Source of the DNA: Psychrobacter nivimaris
GTDB taxonomy: Bacteria; Pseudomonadota; Gammaproteobacteria; Pseudomonadales; Moraxellaceae
Length of the DNA: 45,642 bases
Assembly: GCF_009812035.1 (NCBI RefSeq)
Contig: NZ_VZIZ01000018.1
Coordinates: 1 to 45,642, forward strand
Direction of reading: 5' to 3'
Shown in pieces: positions 36,372 through 45,465 of this stretch. Position numbers and translations under genes: made by a program. Positions within the stretch are counted from its first letter, which is position 1; every line of letters begins with the position of its first letter. Below the pieces are notes generated by a model. That model was not told where the DNA came from. It worked only from the letters and a program-made list of their open reading frames with translations, and did not search any database.

Positions 36372-36830
36372 TGCTGCATTGGAAAAACGGCTTATAGTTG
36401 ATTGCTTTAAAGAGACATAACTTTATTATTTCTAATTGTTAACAATGAGTAAAATTGTAACTAGTTAGCGATTTAAAAGCGTGTCTCTTTGCTACTTAGA
36501 ATAAATAAACATAAAGCCGTAGAATCTAGTATTTAATATCTTATTGGTGCTAAATACGGTAAAACCGTGCATTTTTTATCAAAATTAGTCTATTTATCGC
36601 TTGCATTACCACAGATTAAGAGAGTATATTCGAACGACTTACTTATATTTTTAGTTTCTATCTATATAATTTAAAGTTATAACAACATTTAATATGTTTT
36701 ATTTTGTATATATAAAATACTGCATAGATAGATACTTTAGAGGTCACTAAACGCTTTCTCATCGTATTCATGCTCGAGTACGAACATATGGATACATGAG
36801 TACCTACCTACCATTACATAGGATGTAATA
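36372..36830. other. 459-bp AT-rich region upstream of dppA
   Basis: No gene seen. It contains a perfect 12-bp palindrome ATTGTTAACAAT (36435-36446) nested inside a wider inverted pair, AAAGAGACA (36409-36417) and TGTCTCTTT (36482-36490). These are candidates for an operator, or for an end-of-transcript structure of the preceding gene. The right half is very AT-rich and should carry the dpp promoter. Confidence 0.5.
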
Positions 36831-38471
36831 ATGCAAAAATCACTCTTCAAACTTACAATGTTGGCGACGTTTGTCTTAGGTATCACCGCCTGTAGTGGAG
36901 ACAACAAAACTACGGATGACTCTGCTGCTAGCTCAGATGCCAAAGCCGCCAAAACATTGCTCTATTGCTCAGAAGGTAGCCCTGCTGGATTCGATCCAGC
37001 GCAATATACTTCAGGTACGGATTTTGATGCGAGTGCCTTCCCTATTTACAATGGCTTGGTAGAATTCAAAAGAGCGGAAACCGAGATTCAGCCAGGACTT
37101 GCTGAAAGTTGGGATATTAGCGAAGACGGCAAGACTTATACCTTTAATCTACGCAAAGGGGTTAAATTCGGTACAACTGACTACTTCACTCCGACACGCG
37201 ATTTCAACGCGGATGACATTGTCTTCACGCTAGAACGTATCACTGACCCAGACTTTGAATTTAACAAAGCTTATCCTGCTGAATTCCCATATTCGGTCGG
37301 TATGGGACTACCTGATATTATCTCTAATATCGAAAAAGTTGACGACTATACGGTAAAAATCACTCTTAGCGAAACCAATGCACCATTCTTACAGAACCTA
37401 GCGATGCCTTTTGCTTATATTGGTTCTGCTGAGTACGCAGATCAATTACTAGCCTCTGGCAATGCTGCTGATATCAATACTAAGCCCGTCGGTACTGGAC
37501 CTTTTGTCTTTACTTCTTATCAAAAAGACGCGCAAATTCGTTATACCAAAAACCCAGACTATTGGAATAAAGACGACATTTATATCGACAACTTAGTGTT
37601 TGTCATCACTAAAGACTCAGCAGTTCGTGCACAGAAAGTGCAAGCTGGCGAATGTCATGTGTCAGCCTATCCAAAACCTGCCGAAATCGAATCTGTCAAA
37701 AAATCAGGTAAAGCCACTGTTCTCGATCAGCCTGGCTTCAACGTTGGCTATGTCGGTTATAACGTAGAAAAACCTCAACTGAGCGATCTTAAAGTGCGTC
37801 AAGCATTAGATATGGCGATCAACAAAGACGCTATTATCAATGCGGTTTATCAGAGCGAAGGCCTCAAAGCGACCAATCCACTGCCGCCAACGCAGTGGGG
37901 CTATGACGAGTCACTTAAAGATGCGCCTTACGACGTCGAAAAGGCAAAAGCACTGATCAAAGAAGCTGGCGCGGATAACCTTTCTATCAATCTATGGTAT
38001 ATGCCAGTTCAGCGTCCGTACAACCCAAATGCCAAGCTAATGGCTGAAATGCTACAAGCAGATTGGGCGAAGATTGGCGTCGATACCAAGCTTGTGACTT
38101 ATGAATGGGGCGAGTACCTAAAACGCGCTGCTAAAGGTGAGCCTGATGTCATTCTAGCAGGCTGGACTGGTGACAATGGTGATCCAGACAACTGGCTCGG
38201 TTCGTTATTATCTTGTGACGCGGTCGGTGGTAACAACTACTCGCGCTGGTGTAATAAAGACTTCGATAATTTGGTGACCAATGCCCGTCAGATTAACAAT
38301 CAAGATGAGCGTGTGAGTGAATATGAACAAGCTCAGCAGATATTCAAAGAGCAGCTTCCTTGGACAACAATGGCACACTCGGTAGTGACCGTATTCACCG
38401 CACCAAACGTGGTCGATTATAAAATTAGCCCACTTGGCTCAATACGCTTCGATGGTGTAAAAGTTGAATAG
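36831..38471 (+). CDS. dppA: Dipeptide ABC transporter substrate-binding lipoprotein DppA
   Basis: A 546-residue periplasmic solute-binding protein of family 5 (DppA/OppA), anchored as a lipoprotein: MQKSLFKLTMLATFVLGITAC with Cys at about 21. Family blocks are clear: YCSEGSPAGFDPAQY, LAESWDISEDGKTYTFNLRKGVKF, FNADDIVFTLERI, VGTGPFVFTSY and VRQALDMAINKDAI. The near-DppA wording (SEGSPAGFDP) supports dipeptide binding, although related proteins bind heme or other peptides. It is separated from dppB by 276 bp holding a repeat array and a stem-loop, so it can be expressed at a higher level than the rest of the operon. Confidence 0.92.
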   Translation: MQKSLFKLTMLATFVLGITACSGDNKTTDDSAASSDAKAAKTLLYCSEGSPAGFDPAQYTSGTDFDASAFPIYNGLVEFKRAETEIQPGLAESWDISEDGKTYTFNLRKGVKFGTTDYFTPTRDFNADDIVFTLERITDPDFEFNKAYPAEFPYSVGMGLPDIISNIEKVDDYTVKITLSETNAPFLQNLAMPFAYIGSAEYADQLLASGNAADINTKPVGTGPFVFTSYQKDAQIRYTKNPDYWNKDDIYIDNLVFVITKDSAVRAQKVQAGECHVSAYPKPAEIESVKKSGKATVLDQPGFNVGYVGYNVEKPQLSDLKVRQALDMAINKDAIINAVYQSEGLKATNPLPPTQWGYDESLKDAPYDVEKAKALIKEAGADNLSINLWYMPVQRPYNPNAKLMAEMLQADWAKIGVDTKLVTYEWGEYLKRAAKGEPDVILAGWTGDNGDPDNWLGSLLSCDAVGGNNYSRWCNKDFDNLVTNARQINNQDERVSEYEQAQQIFKEQLPWTTMAHSVVTVFTAPNVVDYKISPLGSIRFDGVKVE

Positions 38472-38506
38472 CCTTGACTGATTAATTCCGTTACAACATA
38501 AGCAAT

Positions 38507-38606
38507 TTATTCATTTTATTAATTTTATTCATTTTATTAATTTTATTCATTTTATTAATTTTATTCATTTTATTAATTTTATTCATTTTATTCATTTTAT
38601 TCATTC
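38507..38606. repeat. 18-bp tandem repeat array after dppA
   Basis: Four exact copies of TTAATTTTATTCATTTTA lie head to tail at 38519-38590. They are flanked by partial copies (TTATTCATTTTA on the left, TTCATTTTATTCATTCAT on the right). The array starts about 36 bp after the dppA stop codon. There are no spacers, so it is not a CRISPR array; it is a simple AT-rich minisatellite, likely variable in copy number. Confidence 0.93.
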
Positions 38607-38657
38607 ATATAAGTGCGGCTGGGTCAGATACTCTGCTCCAGCCGCACTTATATGAAT
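38603..38657 (+). terminator. Perfect 20-bp stem-loop between dppA and dppB
   Basis: ATTCATATAAGTGCGGCTGG (38603-38622) pairs without mismatch with 38638-38657 around a 15-nt loop. The GC-rich part is at the loop side and no T-run follows. It is more likely a transcription-attenuating or mRNA 3'-end protecting structure that keeps dppA messages abundant than a strict terminator. Confidence 0.75.
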
Positions 38658-38747
38658 GATATGAACAATATGAATTAAGCGCTTTGTCACGGATCTCTTG
38701 ATCATCGCTAATACTCTAATCATTGAACCACAACTATTGAGCAGCCC

Positions 38748-39764
38748 ATGCTACTTTATATTCTGCGTCGTATTGCCATTTTAATACCCGTCTATCTTGG
38801 CCTAACGCTATCGACTTTTACTCTGATTCGTCTCGTACCTGGAGATGCGGTCGAGATTATGATGGGTGAGCGTATGGTCGATCCAGAGCTACATGCTCGT
38901 GCCCTAGAAAGGCTAGGATTAGACAAACCACTCGTTGCCCAGTATTGGGATTATTTGACTGGCATCCTAACAGGTGATTTCGGTCAATCCTTTCGTACTC
39001 GTACGCCCGTATTACAAGACTTCTTTGCCCATTTTGTTCCTACTTTAGAGTTAGCATTATGCGCTATTGTCATCGCTAGTGTCATTGGTGTCAGCTTAGG
39101 CATCTTTGCTGCCCTGCGCCGTGGTACATGGATTGATTACACCCTAATGTCAGGCGCGTTGGCAGGTTACTCTATGCCCATCTATTTACTAGGTCCCATC
39201 CTGACTGGTATCTTCGCTCATTATTTAGGTCTACTGCCCGTCGCTGGTGTGATATCTGTCGCACAGTTTTTAGATGTACAGCCACTGTATGGTTCATGGT
39301 TACTTGGCTCACTAAGCTCAGGAGAACCTGGCGCGTTTTGGAACGTGGTCAAACACTTTATCCTACCTTCTATTGCTCTATCGACCATTCCGTTAGCGAT
39401 GATTGCACGGATGACACGCTCTGCGATGCTAGAGGTGTTAGATGAAGATTATGTGCGTACAGCACGAGCCAAAGGCTTATCTCCGCGCCGAGTAATACTA
39501 GTCCACGTAATGCGTAATGCCTTGATTACTGTGGTTACGGTCGTTGGCCTACAGATGGCGACATTACTCGCAGGTGCCATTATTACCGAGACTATCTTTA
39601 GTTGGCCAGGCGTTGGTAATTGGCTACTCGATGGGTTTTTCACTCGTGACTACCCTATTGTACAAAATGGTATTTTATTGGTCGCCACCGCTCTGATTTT
39701 GGTTAGTTTATTTATTGATATTTTGTATGGTCTGATCAATCCACGTATTCGCCATACTTCTTAA
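38748..39764 (+). CDS. dppB: Dipeptide ABC transporter permease DppB
   Basis: A 338-residue inner-membrane permease with about six helices. It opens with MLLYILRRIAILIPVYLGLTLSTFTLIRLVPGDAVEIMMG, the DppB/OppB N-terminal signature, and has the EAA-type loop EDYVRTARAKGLSPRRVILVHVMRNAL that contacts the ATPases, then ETIFSWPGVGNWLLDGFFTRDYPIVQ. It pairs with DppC, whose gene is 140 bp downstream. Confidence 0.93.
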   Translation: MLLYILRRIAILIPVYLGLTLSTFTLIRLVPGDAVEIMMGERMVDPELHARALERLGLDKPLVAQYWDYLTGILTGDFGQSFRTRTPVLQDFFAHFVPTLELALCAIVIASVIGVSLGIFAALRRGTWIDYTLMSGALAGYSMPIYLLGPILTGIFAHYLGLLPVAGVISVAQFLDVQPLYGSWLLGSLSSGEPGAFWNVVKHFILPSIALSTIPLAMIARMTRSAMLEVLDEDYVRTARAKGLSPRRVILVHVMRNALITVVTVVGLQMATLLAGAIITETIFSWPGVGNWLLDGFFTRDYPIVQNGILLVATALILVSLFIDILYGLINPRIRHTS

Positions 39765-39904
39765 TTCAACATTGATAAATACTCACATTATAAATAGTGA
39801 TGATTAGCGCTTGCATGGTTCTAAAGATTTTTGGCAGATTTCTAATAATTGTTAGGAAGGAAGTCCAAACAAATCCAATGCGCTAGCCACTATAGGAAAT
39901 GCTC

Positions 39905-40819
39905 ATGAAGCCTTCTGTTCTCCCCTCTGATGTCAATCTGATGGCCGCCACACCGCCGTCATCTTGGCAGCTATTTTTATCGACGTTCTGCCGAAACAAA
40001 GGCGCCGTGATTGGTTTTTTCGTACTGGCATTAATGGTACTTGTTGCCATACTTGCGCCTGCTATTGCGCCTCACGATCCTTACGAGCTGTTCACCGGTC
40101 AAGAGCAATTGCCACCTGCCTTTTTAGATGGCGGCAATGCGATGTTTTGGCTAGGCACTGATGATGCAGGCCGAGATACATTGTCTCGAGTGATGTATGG
40201 CGCGCGTTATTCATTATTTATCGGTCTAAGCGCAACGACTCTGGCGATGTTGGTTGGTATTTCTTTAGGTCTGAGTGCAGCATTTTGGCCAAAGGTCTGG
40301 GGCAAGGCGGTCATGTTGGTCAATGATATTCTGATGTCATATCCGAGCTTGCTATTGGCGATTATCATTGCCGCTATCTTAGGGCCATCTATGACCAATA
40401 CGATTATTACGATCGCACTGGTCTGTACACCGCCTTTTATTCGTCTGACTCGTGCCACAGCAATGGTAGAGCTACAACGTGAGTATTTTATTGCCTCACA
40501 AGTGATGGGCGCTGGCGTGCTCAGATTGTTGTTCATTACTATTTTGCCCAACTGTATGGCACCGCTTATCGTACAGGCAACGATGATTTTCTCGTCTGCT
40601 ATTTTAGAAGCGGGTGCGATTGGTTTCTTAGGCTTTGGCGTACAGCCACCTGATGCCGAATGGGGCGCGATGCTAGGTACGGCACGTCAATATATTCAAA
40701 GTAATGTTTGGCTCGCTATTTGGCCGGGTGTCGCTATTTTCTTGGCTGCCCTGTCGATTAACTTGACTGGTGATGGCTTACGCGATGCACTAGATCCCAA
40801 ATTAAAGCAGGTGACCTAA
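39905..40819 (+). CDS. dppC: Dipeptide ABC transporter permease DppC
   Basis: A permease of about 304 residues. The N-terminal hydrophilic part precedes [33 protein letters not shown], typical of DppC/Opp[28 protein letters not shown] is a family signature, the EAA loop reads [26 protein letters not shown], and [23 protein letters not shown] closes. Two ATGs are in frame at 39899 and 39905; AGGAA abuts the first and sits 8 nt before the second, so I use 39905. The stop codon is one base before dppD. Confidence 0.92.
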   Translation: MKPSVLPSDVNLMAATPPSSWQLFLSTFCRNKGAVIGFFVLALMVLVAILAPAIAPHDPYELFTGQEQLPPAFLDGGNAMFWLGTDDAGRDTLSRVMYGARYSLFIGLSATTLAMLVGISLGLSAAFWPKVWGKAVMLVNDILMSYPSLLLAIIIAAILGPSMTNTIITIALVCTPPFIRLTRATAMVELQREYFIASQVMGAGVLRLLFITILPNCMAPLIVQATMIFSSAILEAGAIGFLGFGVQPPDAEWGAMLGTARQYIQSNVWLAIWPGVAIFLAALSINLTGDGLRDALDPKLKQVT

Positions 40820-40820
40820 C

Positions 40821-41888
40821 ATGACTGATCCATTAATTAAAACGCCTATCAACCATACCTCTATGAATGGCGCATCAAAAAAAGAATCACCCTTGTTATT
40901 AGATATCAAAAATCTTTCAGTTACTTTCGGTCAAGGGATACGCGCCTTTCGTGCAGTCGATGATGTGTCGTTAAAGATTACACAAGGTGAGGTCATCGCC
41001 GTCGTTGGTGAATCTGGCTCAGGCAAATCCGTCACTATGATGGCACTGATGGGACTGTTGCCACCCTCTGCAACAGTCCGCGCACAGCGAGTGGTGTTTG
41101 ATAACAAAGATATGCTTAGCATGCCAGCCAAAGAGAAGCGCGGCATCATTGGCAAAGACATCTCTATGATTTTTCAAAATGCGATGTCTTGCCTAAATCC
41201 AAGCTTCACCGTTGAGATGCAATTGGGCGAAGTACTACGCAAGCATCTTGGTTTACGAGGCGCAGCAGTACAAGCGCGTATCTTAGAGCTGCTAGAATTG
41301 GTCGAGATGCCCGATGCTAAAAACCGTCTCAAAGTCTATCCGCATCAACTATCAGGCGGTATGAGTCAACGAGTCATGATTGCGATGGCCATTGCTTGTG
41401 AGCCAAAACTACTTATCGCAGATGAACCTACCACGGCTCTGGATGTCACGGTACAAGCGCAAATCATGGACTTGCTGAGCCGATTACAACGCGAAAAACA
41501 AATGGCCATGGTATTAATCACCCACGACTTGGGACTGGTCGCACAAAACTCGCGTGATGTCGCGGTCATGTATGCTGGACAAGTGGTCGAAACCAGTACC
41601 GTGCCAGAGATTTTTCAAAAGCCTGCACATCCTTATACTGAAGCATTGCTACAAGCAATCCCTGAATTAGCCATCGGTCAAGATCGGTTAAACAGCTTAC
41701 CAGGGGTTGTGCCAAGTCAATATGACAGGCCAGCTGGTTGCTTGTTGTCTCCACGTTGCCCGTATAAAGAACCTGCTTGCGAAGTTCCGCCACCTATCTT
41801 AGATACGCCTAATGGCAAGGTGCGCTGTATTGATTCTGATATTACCTCTCGCCCCTCTCACGCTGCTACTTTGGAGTCCCAAGTATGA
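40821..41888 (+). CDS. dppD: Dipeptide ABC transporter ATPase DppD
   Basis: A 355-residue ATP-binding subunit. Walker A GESGSGKS, the Q-loop in [12 protein letters not shown], signature [14 protein letters not shown], Walker [15 protein letters not shown] and the switch His in LITHDLGL are intact. The C-terminal oligopeptide-type extension has Cys-rich [15 protein letters not shown], known in this group to be able to bind an Fe-S cluster. An ~25-residue N-terminal tail precedes [12 protein letters not shown]. It starts one base after dppC and overlaps dppF by four bases (ATGA), showing translational coupling. Confidence 0.93.
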   Translation: MTDPLIKTPINHTSMNGASKKESPLLLDIKNLSVTFGQGIRAFRAVDDVSLKITQGEVIAVVGESGSGKSVTMMALMGLLPPSATVRAQRVVFDNKDMLSMPAKEKRGIIGKDISMIFQNAMSCLNPSFTVEMQLGEVLRKHLGLRGAAVQARILELLELVEMPDAKNRLKVYPHQLSGGMSQRVMIAMAIACEPKLLIADEPTTALDVTVQAQIMDLLSRLQREKQMAMVLITHDLGLVAQNSRDVAVMYAGQVVETSTVPEIFQKPAHPYTEALLQAIPELAIGQDRLNSLPGVVPSQYDRPAGCLLSPRCPYKEPACEVPPPILDTPNGKVRCIDSDITSRPSHAATLESQV

Positions 41889-42856
41889 GTAACAAAGTGG
41901 TCTTAAAAGCAGACAACCTACACAAGCACTACCCAGTATCACAAGGTCTGGGCAAAGCAAAAGCGTACGTGAAAGCGCTCAATGGTATCTCATTCGAGCT
42001 TGAAGCTGGCAAGACATTGGCCGTCGTTGGTGAGTCAGGCTGCGGTAAATCAACTCTTGCCCGCCAGCTGACGCTGATCGAAGCGCCTACACACGGTGAG
42101 CTATTTATCAACGATGAAGGCACCACTGGCTATAGTAGAAAGGCGCTCAAAGATTTACGTACCGAAATTCAAATGGTATTCCAAAACCCTTATGGCAGCT
42201 TGAACCCACGCCATACTATCGGCTATCAGTTGACTGAGCCATTGGATATCCATACCAAATTGTCTAAAGAAGAAAAGCGTGACAAAATCAACGAGATGAT
42301 GAGAAACGTTGGTCTACGTCCCGAACATGCTGGTCGTTATCCGCATATGTTTTCGGGTGGTCAGCGCCAACGGATTGCTCTCGCCCGCGCGATGATGCTC
42401 AACCCTAAAATCGTCGTCGCTGATGAGCCAACTTCCGCACTCGATGTCTCCATTCAGGCGCAAGTCTTAAATCTATTTATGGATTTGCAGGATGAATATC
42501 GCACCGCTTACGTCTTTATCTCGCACAATCTATCCGTCGTGCGCCACGTCGCTGATGATGTGATGGTGATGTATTTGGGTCAAGCTGTTGAGCACGGCCC
42601 CAAAGAAGCGATTTATAATGCGCCAAAACATCCTTACACCATCGCGTTACTAGCTGCTGCCCCAACGGTAAATGGTCATAAAAATGATTTGACCCTACAA
42701 GGTGAGCTGCCAAGTCCGCTTAATCCACCAAGTGGCTGCGCCCTACATAAACGCTGCCCCTATGCCAAGCAGCAATGCAGCGAAGTAGAGCCACAACTGC
42801 GCGAATGGGACGGTCGATTGGTAGCTTGTTTACGTTTAGAAGAGATATATGGTTAA
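41885..42856 (+). CDS. dppF: Dipeptide ABC transporter ATPase DppF
   Basis: A 323-residue ATP-binding partner of DppD. Walker [33 protein letters not shown], signature [17 protein letters not shown], Walker [15 protein letters not shown] and the switch His in FISHNLSVV are present, with the C-terminal [14 protein letters not shown]ys cluster. The stop codon sits at the left edge of a short tandem repeat. It is the last gene of dppABCDF and faces the NERD gene, 42 bp away. Confidence 0.93.
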   Translation: MSNKVVLKADNLHKHYPVSQGLGKAKAYVKALNGISFELEAGKTLAVVGESGCGKSTLARQLTLIEAPTHGELFINDEGTTGYSRKALKDLRTEIQMVFQNPYGSLNPRHTIGYQLTEPLDIHTKLSKEEKRDKINEMMRNVGLRPEHAGRYPHMFSGGQRQRIALARAMMLNPKIVVADEPTSALDVSIQAQVLNLFMDLQDEYRTAYVFISHNLSVVRHVADDVMVMYLGQAVEHGPKEAIYNAPKHPYTIALLAAAPTVNGHKNDLTLQGELPSPLNPPSGCALHKRCPYAKQQCSEVEPQLREWDGRLVACLRLEEIYG

Positions 42857-42896
42857 GGTGACTAAGGTTAAAATGATTAAGGTTAAGATGATTAAC
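42851..42896. repeat. 15-bp tandem repeats over the dppF stop codon
   Basis: GACTAAGGTTAAAAT (42860-42874) and GATTAAGGTTAAGAT (42875-42889) are followed by a partial GATTAAC and preceded by GGTTAAGGT, which contains the dppF stop TAA. About three degenerate copies in all; they fill the gap to the next gene's end. Confidence 0.8.
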
Positions 42897-42898
42897 GA

Positions 42899-43945
42899 CT
42901 AATCAATATTAACCACACCGCGGCACTTAGGAAAGTTGCTACAACCAAAAAAGGTCTGACCTTGATTCAGGCCTTTTTTTGCCACACGCTTGATCATCTC
43001 ACCGTTACACCTTGGACAGATTGGTATTTGAATCACATCAGCTGTATGGTCTATCACCTCAATTGTCGCAGAAGAACTCGCTGCTAGTTCAGGCTCTACA
43101 ACCTCAAACGGCGTAAGAAAAACCTTATCAGCGATATTGTGCGATGTAACTGTATACTGAGTGATTGCCTGCTGAGTGTCCATACTATCAATTGGTAACT
43201 CGCTAGATTCAATTTCAGTCTGACCAGACCATCGATGCACTTCTCTACTTTTTAGAATAGCTCGTTTAGCGGTCTCTTTTACTATCGGCTCTAGTATAGG
43301 CCTATTAGCCACTTTAACAATTGGTTTATCATTAGCGTTACCGCTAGGCTGTTTATTTGTATTCTGGCTTGGATTACTATGCTTGTCTTTTAGATAGGCT
43401 TTATGCTCTCTGTTGGTGCGCCAAGACTTGCTAAATCTATTGCTATTAATCTGCTCAACGATAGATGCGACCTCATCTTCAGTGAGTATCTTATCTTGCT
43501 TCTTCTTTACATACGAGACCATACCACCTGTCAATACATGTTCAGGCAACTCGTCACGCGTTTTCAGCTCACACTCACCGATGAAGGCAATCATCGAATG
43601 AAAGTAGCTCAGCTCTAATCCTAATAAATCTGAGAGCGTCTTAATGTGCAAGTAGTTTTGACGCAATGGATTTTGGAATTTGAATTTACTTCCATTTTGG
43701 AAAACTTGTGTCCACTGTCTTTGGTTCTCGCTACCATATATCCAGCCTTTATAGTTTTTGGTCTCAATCACAAAGATGCCGTACACAGAGACGATGATAT
43801 GATCGATTTGGGTACTGCCACCATTGGCTCGTGGCAAGGTAATACCGTTTAATCGGTGGTAGACGTCTTTTTCAAGCTTTAGCCACATGGCAACATTGAT
43901 GACGGTTTCACCTAGGAAACCTTTAAAGGAGGATTTTAGAGACAT
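42899..43945 (-). CDS. NERD-domain protein with C-terminal topoisomerase-type zinc ribbon
   Basis: A 348-residue protein. The N-terminal NERD (nuclease-related) domain covers about residues 1-150: FLGETVINVAMWL with the conserved Glu, STQIDHIIVSVYGIFVIETKNYKGWIYGSE with the Asp and the ExK pair, and QNPLRQNYLHIKTL. A hydrophilic, probably disordered linker (about 185-310, Asn/Lys/Glu-rich) leads to a Cys4 zinc ribbon, CPRCNGEM...FFGCSNFPKCRG, like those ending type I topoisomerases. Family catalytic residues are present, so DNA cleavage or binding is possible but unproven. It stands alone, convergent with dppF. Confidence 0.87.
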   Translation of the reverse strand: MSLKSSFKGFLGETVINVAMWLKLEKDVYHRLNGITLPRANGGSTQIDHIIVSVYGIFVIETKNYKGWIYGSENQRQWTQVFQNGSKFKFQNPLRQNYLHIKTLSDLLGLELSYFHSMIAFIGECELKTRDELPEHVLTGGMVSYVKKKQDKILTEDEVASIVEQINSNRFSKSWRTNREHKAYLKDKHSNPSQNTNKQPSGNANDKPIVKVANRPILEPIVKETAKRAILKSREVHRWSGQTEIESSELPIDSMDTQQAITQYTVTSHNIADKVFLTPFEVVEPELAASSSATIEVIDHTADVIQIPICPRCNGEMIKRVAKKGLNQGQTFFGCSNFPKCRGVVNID

Positions 43946-43985
43946 GGTAGATTTCTCGAGAAATAACTCATTAGGTTGATACCTG

Positions 43986-44735
43986 TCAAATGAAAATCTT
44001 TAGCCCATATAAAATAGCTATAAATACCATTACGCTAATTACAATCTTCATTAGATTAATTCGTCCACCTCCTCCTTCAAGTTCAATACTACTTAAAATA
44101 CTTAGAGAGTCATTCAGTTGCTCATTCCAATTACTCTGTTCTTTATCCACCTGATATAAACCTGGTTTATATGGCTTCTCTAATTCTAATAAATATTTTT
44201 CCAACTGCTCCCACTGTTCGTTCGAATAACTTTGCATAGCTAACTTTACTGTCTTTGCATCATTAGTTGCGTAAGATAAAGGAATAGGGTTGAAGTCTAG
44301 CCAATGTGCTAAATCGTCATTAGTTGAGGCAGTATAGAGCGCAACTGTTGGTACTCTATCGCCAACAGACACATTTTTTAATGAAGTACATTTCATTATT
44401 TTGACTACTGGGAAATGACCGTAACCTTTAGTTAAACTTGTATTAACTGCAATGAGAGTAGGATAAGTATCTACAACAATACCTCCATTTGAATCTCCAC
44501 TTAGAAAATGCTCCTTTTTATTTACCCAGTAATAAAGGTTCATCACTACTGCAATAACAGTAACTAAGAAATACATAACATCAATGACCATCGTAGCTAA
44601 TAATGAGCAAATTAGAAATAGTGTCAATAAGCTTACGAACATTTTATTATGACAAAACCATACCCATTTATTTAGCTCCGTATTACCGGGATTTGAAGCA
44701 ATGCTATTGTCATCGACTGTATAATTATTGCTCAT
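43986..44735 (-). CDS. DUF3239-like membrane protein
   Basis: A 249-residue protein with two or three N-terminal hydrophobic helices (about 32-70), a cytoplasmic-like globular middle and one C-terminal helix (about 228-247). The middle reads GGIVVDTYPTLIAVNTSLTKGYGHFPVVKIMK...GDRVPTVALYTAS...LDFNPIPLSYAT, matching what I remember of DUF3239; its function is unknown. The gene is AT-rich compared with the dpp operon. It lies 40 bp upstream of the NERD gene on the same strand, so the two may be co-transcribed. Confidence 0.68.
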   Translation of the reverse strand: MSNNYTVDDNSIASNPGNTELNKWVWFCHNKMFVSLLTLFLICSLLATMVIDVMYFLVTVIAVVMNLYYWVNKKEHFLSGDSNGGIVVDTYPTLIAVNTSLTKGYGHFPVVKIMKCTSLKNVSVGDRVPTVALYTASTNDDLAHWLDFNPIPLSYATNDAKTVKLAMQSYSNEQWEQLEKYLLELEKPYKPGLYQVDKEQSNWNEQLNDSLSILSSIELEGGGGRINLMKIVISVMVFIAILYGLKIFI

Positions 44736-44780
44736 TTAATATCTCGCTCATCAAACCGCTCATCAAACTTGGTGTACAAC

Positions 44781-44813
44781 TAAAAAGAGCTATTAGATTA
44801 CTCTAACGGCTCT
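44781..44813 (-). terminator. Terminator after the YD-repeat gene
   Basis: AGAGC (44786-44790) and TTAGA (44793-44797) pair with TCTAA (44802-44806) and GCTCT (44809-44813). On the minus strand the stem is followed by T5. It separates the truncated YD-repeat gene from the DUF3239-like gene. Confidence 0.65.
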
Positions 44814-44888
44814 CTTATAAACTAAAAATTTAGTTTATGCTTAAATTACAGTAAACTCTTTATAGACATAACAATCTCAGATATGTAG

Positions 44889-45465
44889 TTAGTCATAATA
44901 AGACTCTTTAATCATATCTGCGGTATATCTAGTATTCACTTTATTCAATAAACTAGTCGCAGTAGGAGCTCTATTATTAGATAATCCAAAATCTATAAAT
45001 GTTGGCATATTAAACTTTAGTGGGACGCTTCCTTCATAGCTGTAAGTAATCTCTTGGTTGATTTTTCCATTTTGACTAACATCTACTAGAGTTTTAGTTA
45101 AGTATCCTGCATTATTATATTCAGCTTTATTAGTAACATTCTGAACGTTAGCTCTAAACCCTTCATATGTTTCTGTAGCACTAGTCGCTAAGCCTAAATT
45201 ATTATAAGAAACTTCAATATCGATAACAGATGGTTCGTCATTAGTTGTCTGTTTAATAATATTTTTTTGATTATCATAGCTATAGGTAACAGCTCGAACA
45301 CTTCCATAATCGATTGAGCTATCAACAACTTTTGTAACATTACCTTGATTATCGTAGCTGAATTCTAAAGTATTACGCAATTCTCTAACATCATTGTTAG
45401 TAATTTCATCAACTCTTACAAAAGATAGAGCAGACTTAGCTAGGTAATTATTAATATTAAAAGTT
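44889..45465 (-). pseudogene. YD-repeat (RHS-like) gene, 3' part, interrupted by an IS
   Basis: An open minus-strand frame continues unbroken from the IS boundary at 45465 to its stop at 44889, about 191 residues. It has several YD-like repeats of about 20-25 residues: FSYDNQGNVTKVVD, YSYDNQKNIIKQTT, VSYNNLGLATSATE, AEYNNAGYLTKTLV and a final YSYEGS, then a short non-repeat tail. Such repeats form the shell of RHS/YD proteins or of smaller surface lipoproteins. A TTG at 45380 could give a short product, but the repeats run further upstream to the IS end. The remaining 5' part should be beyond the IS, outside the window. The sequence is AT-rich, suggesting accessory DNA. Confidence 0.7.

Noticed and set aside
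38507..38606. Possible CRISPR-like array
   Set aside because: The 18-bp units are directly adjacent without unique spacers, are pure AT-rich sequence, and no cas gene is present.
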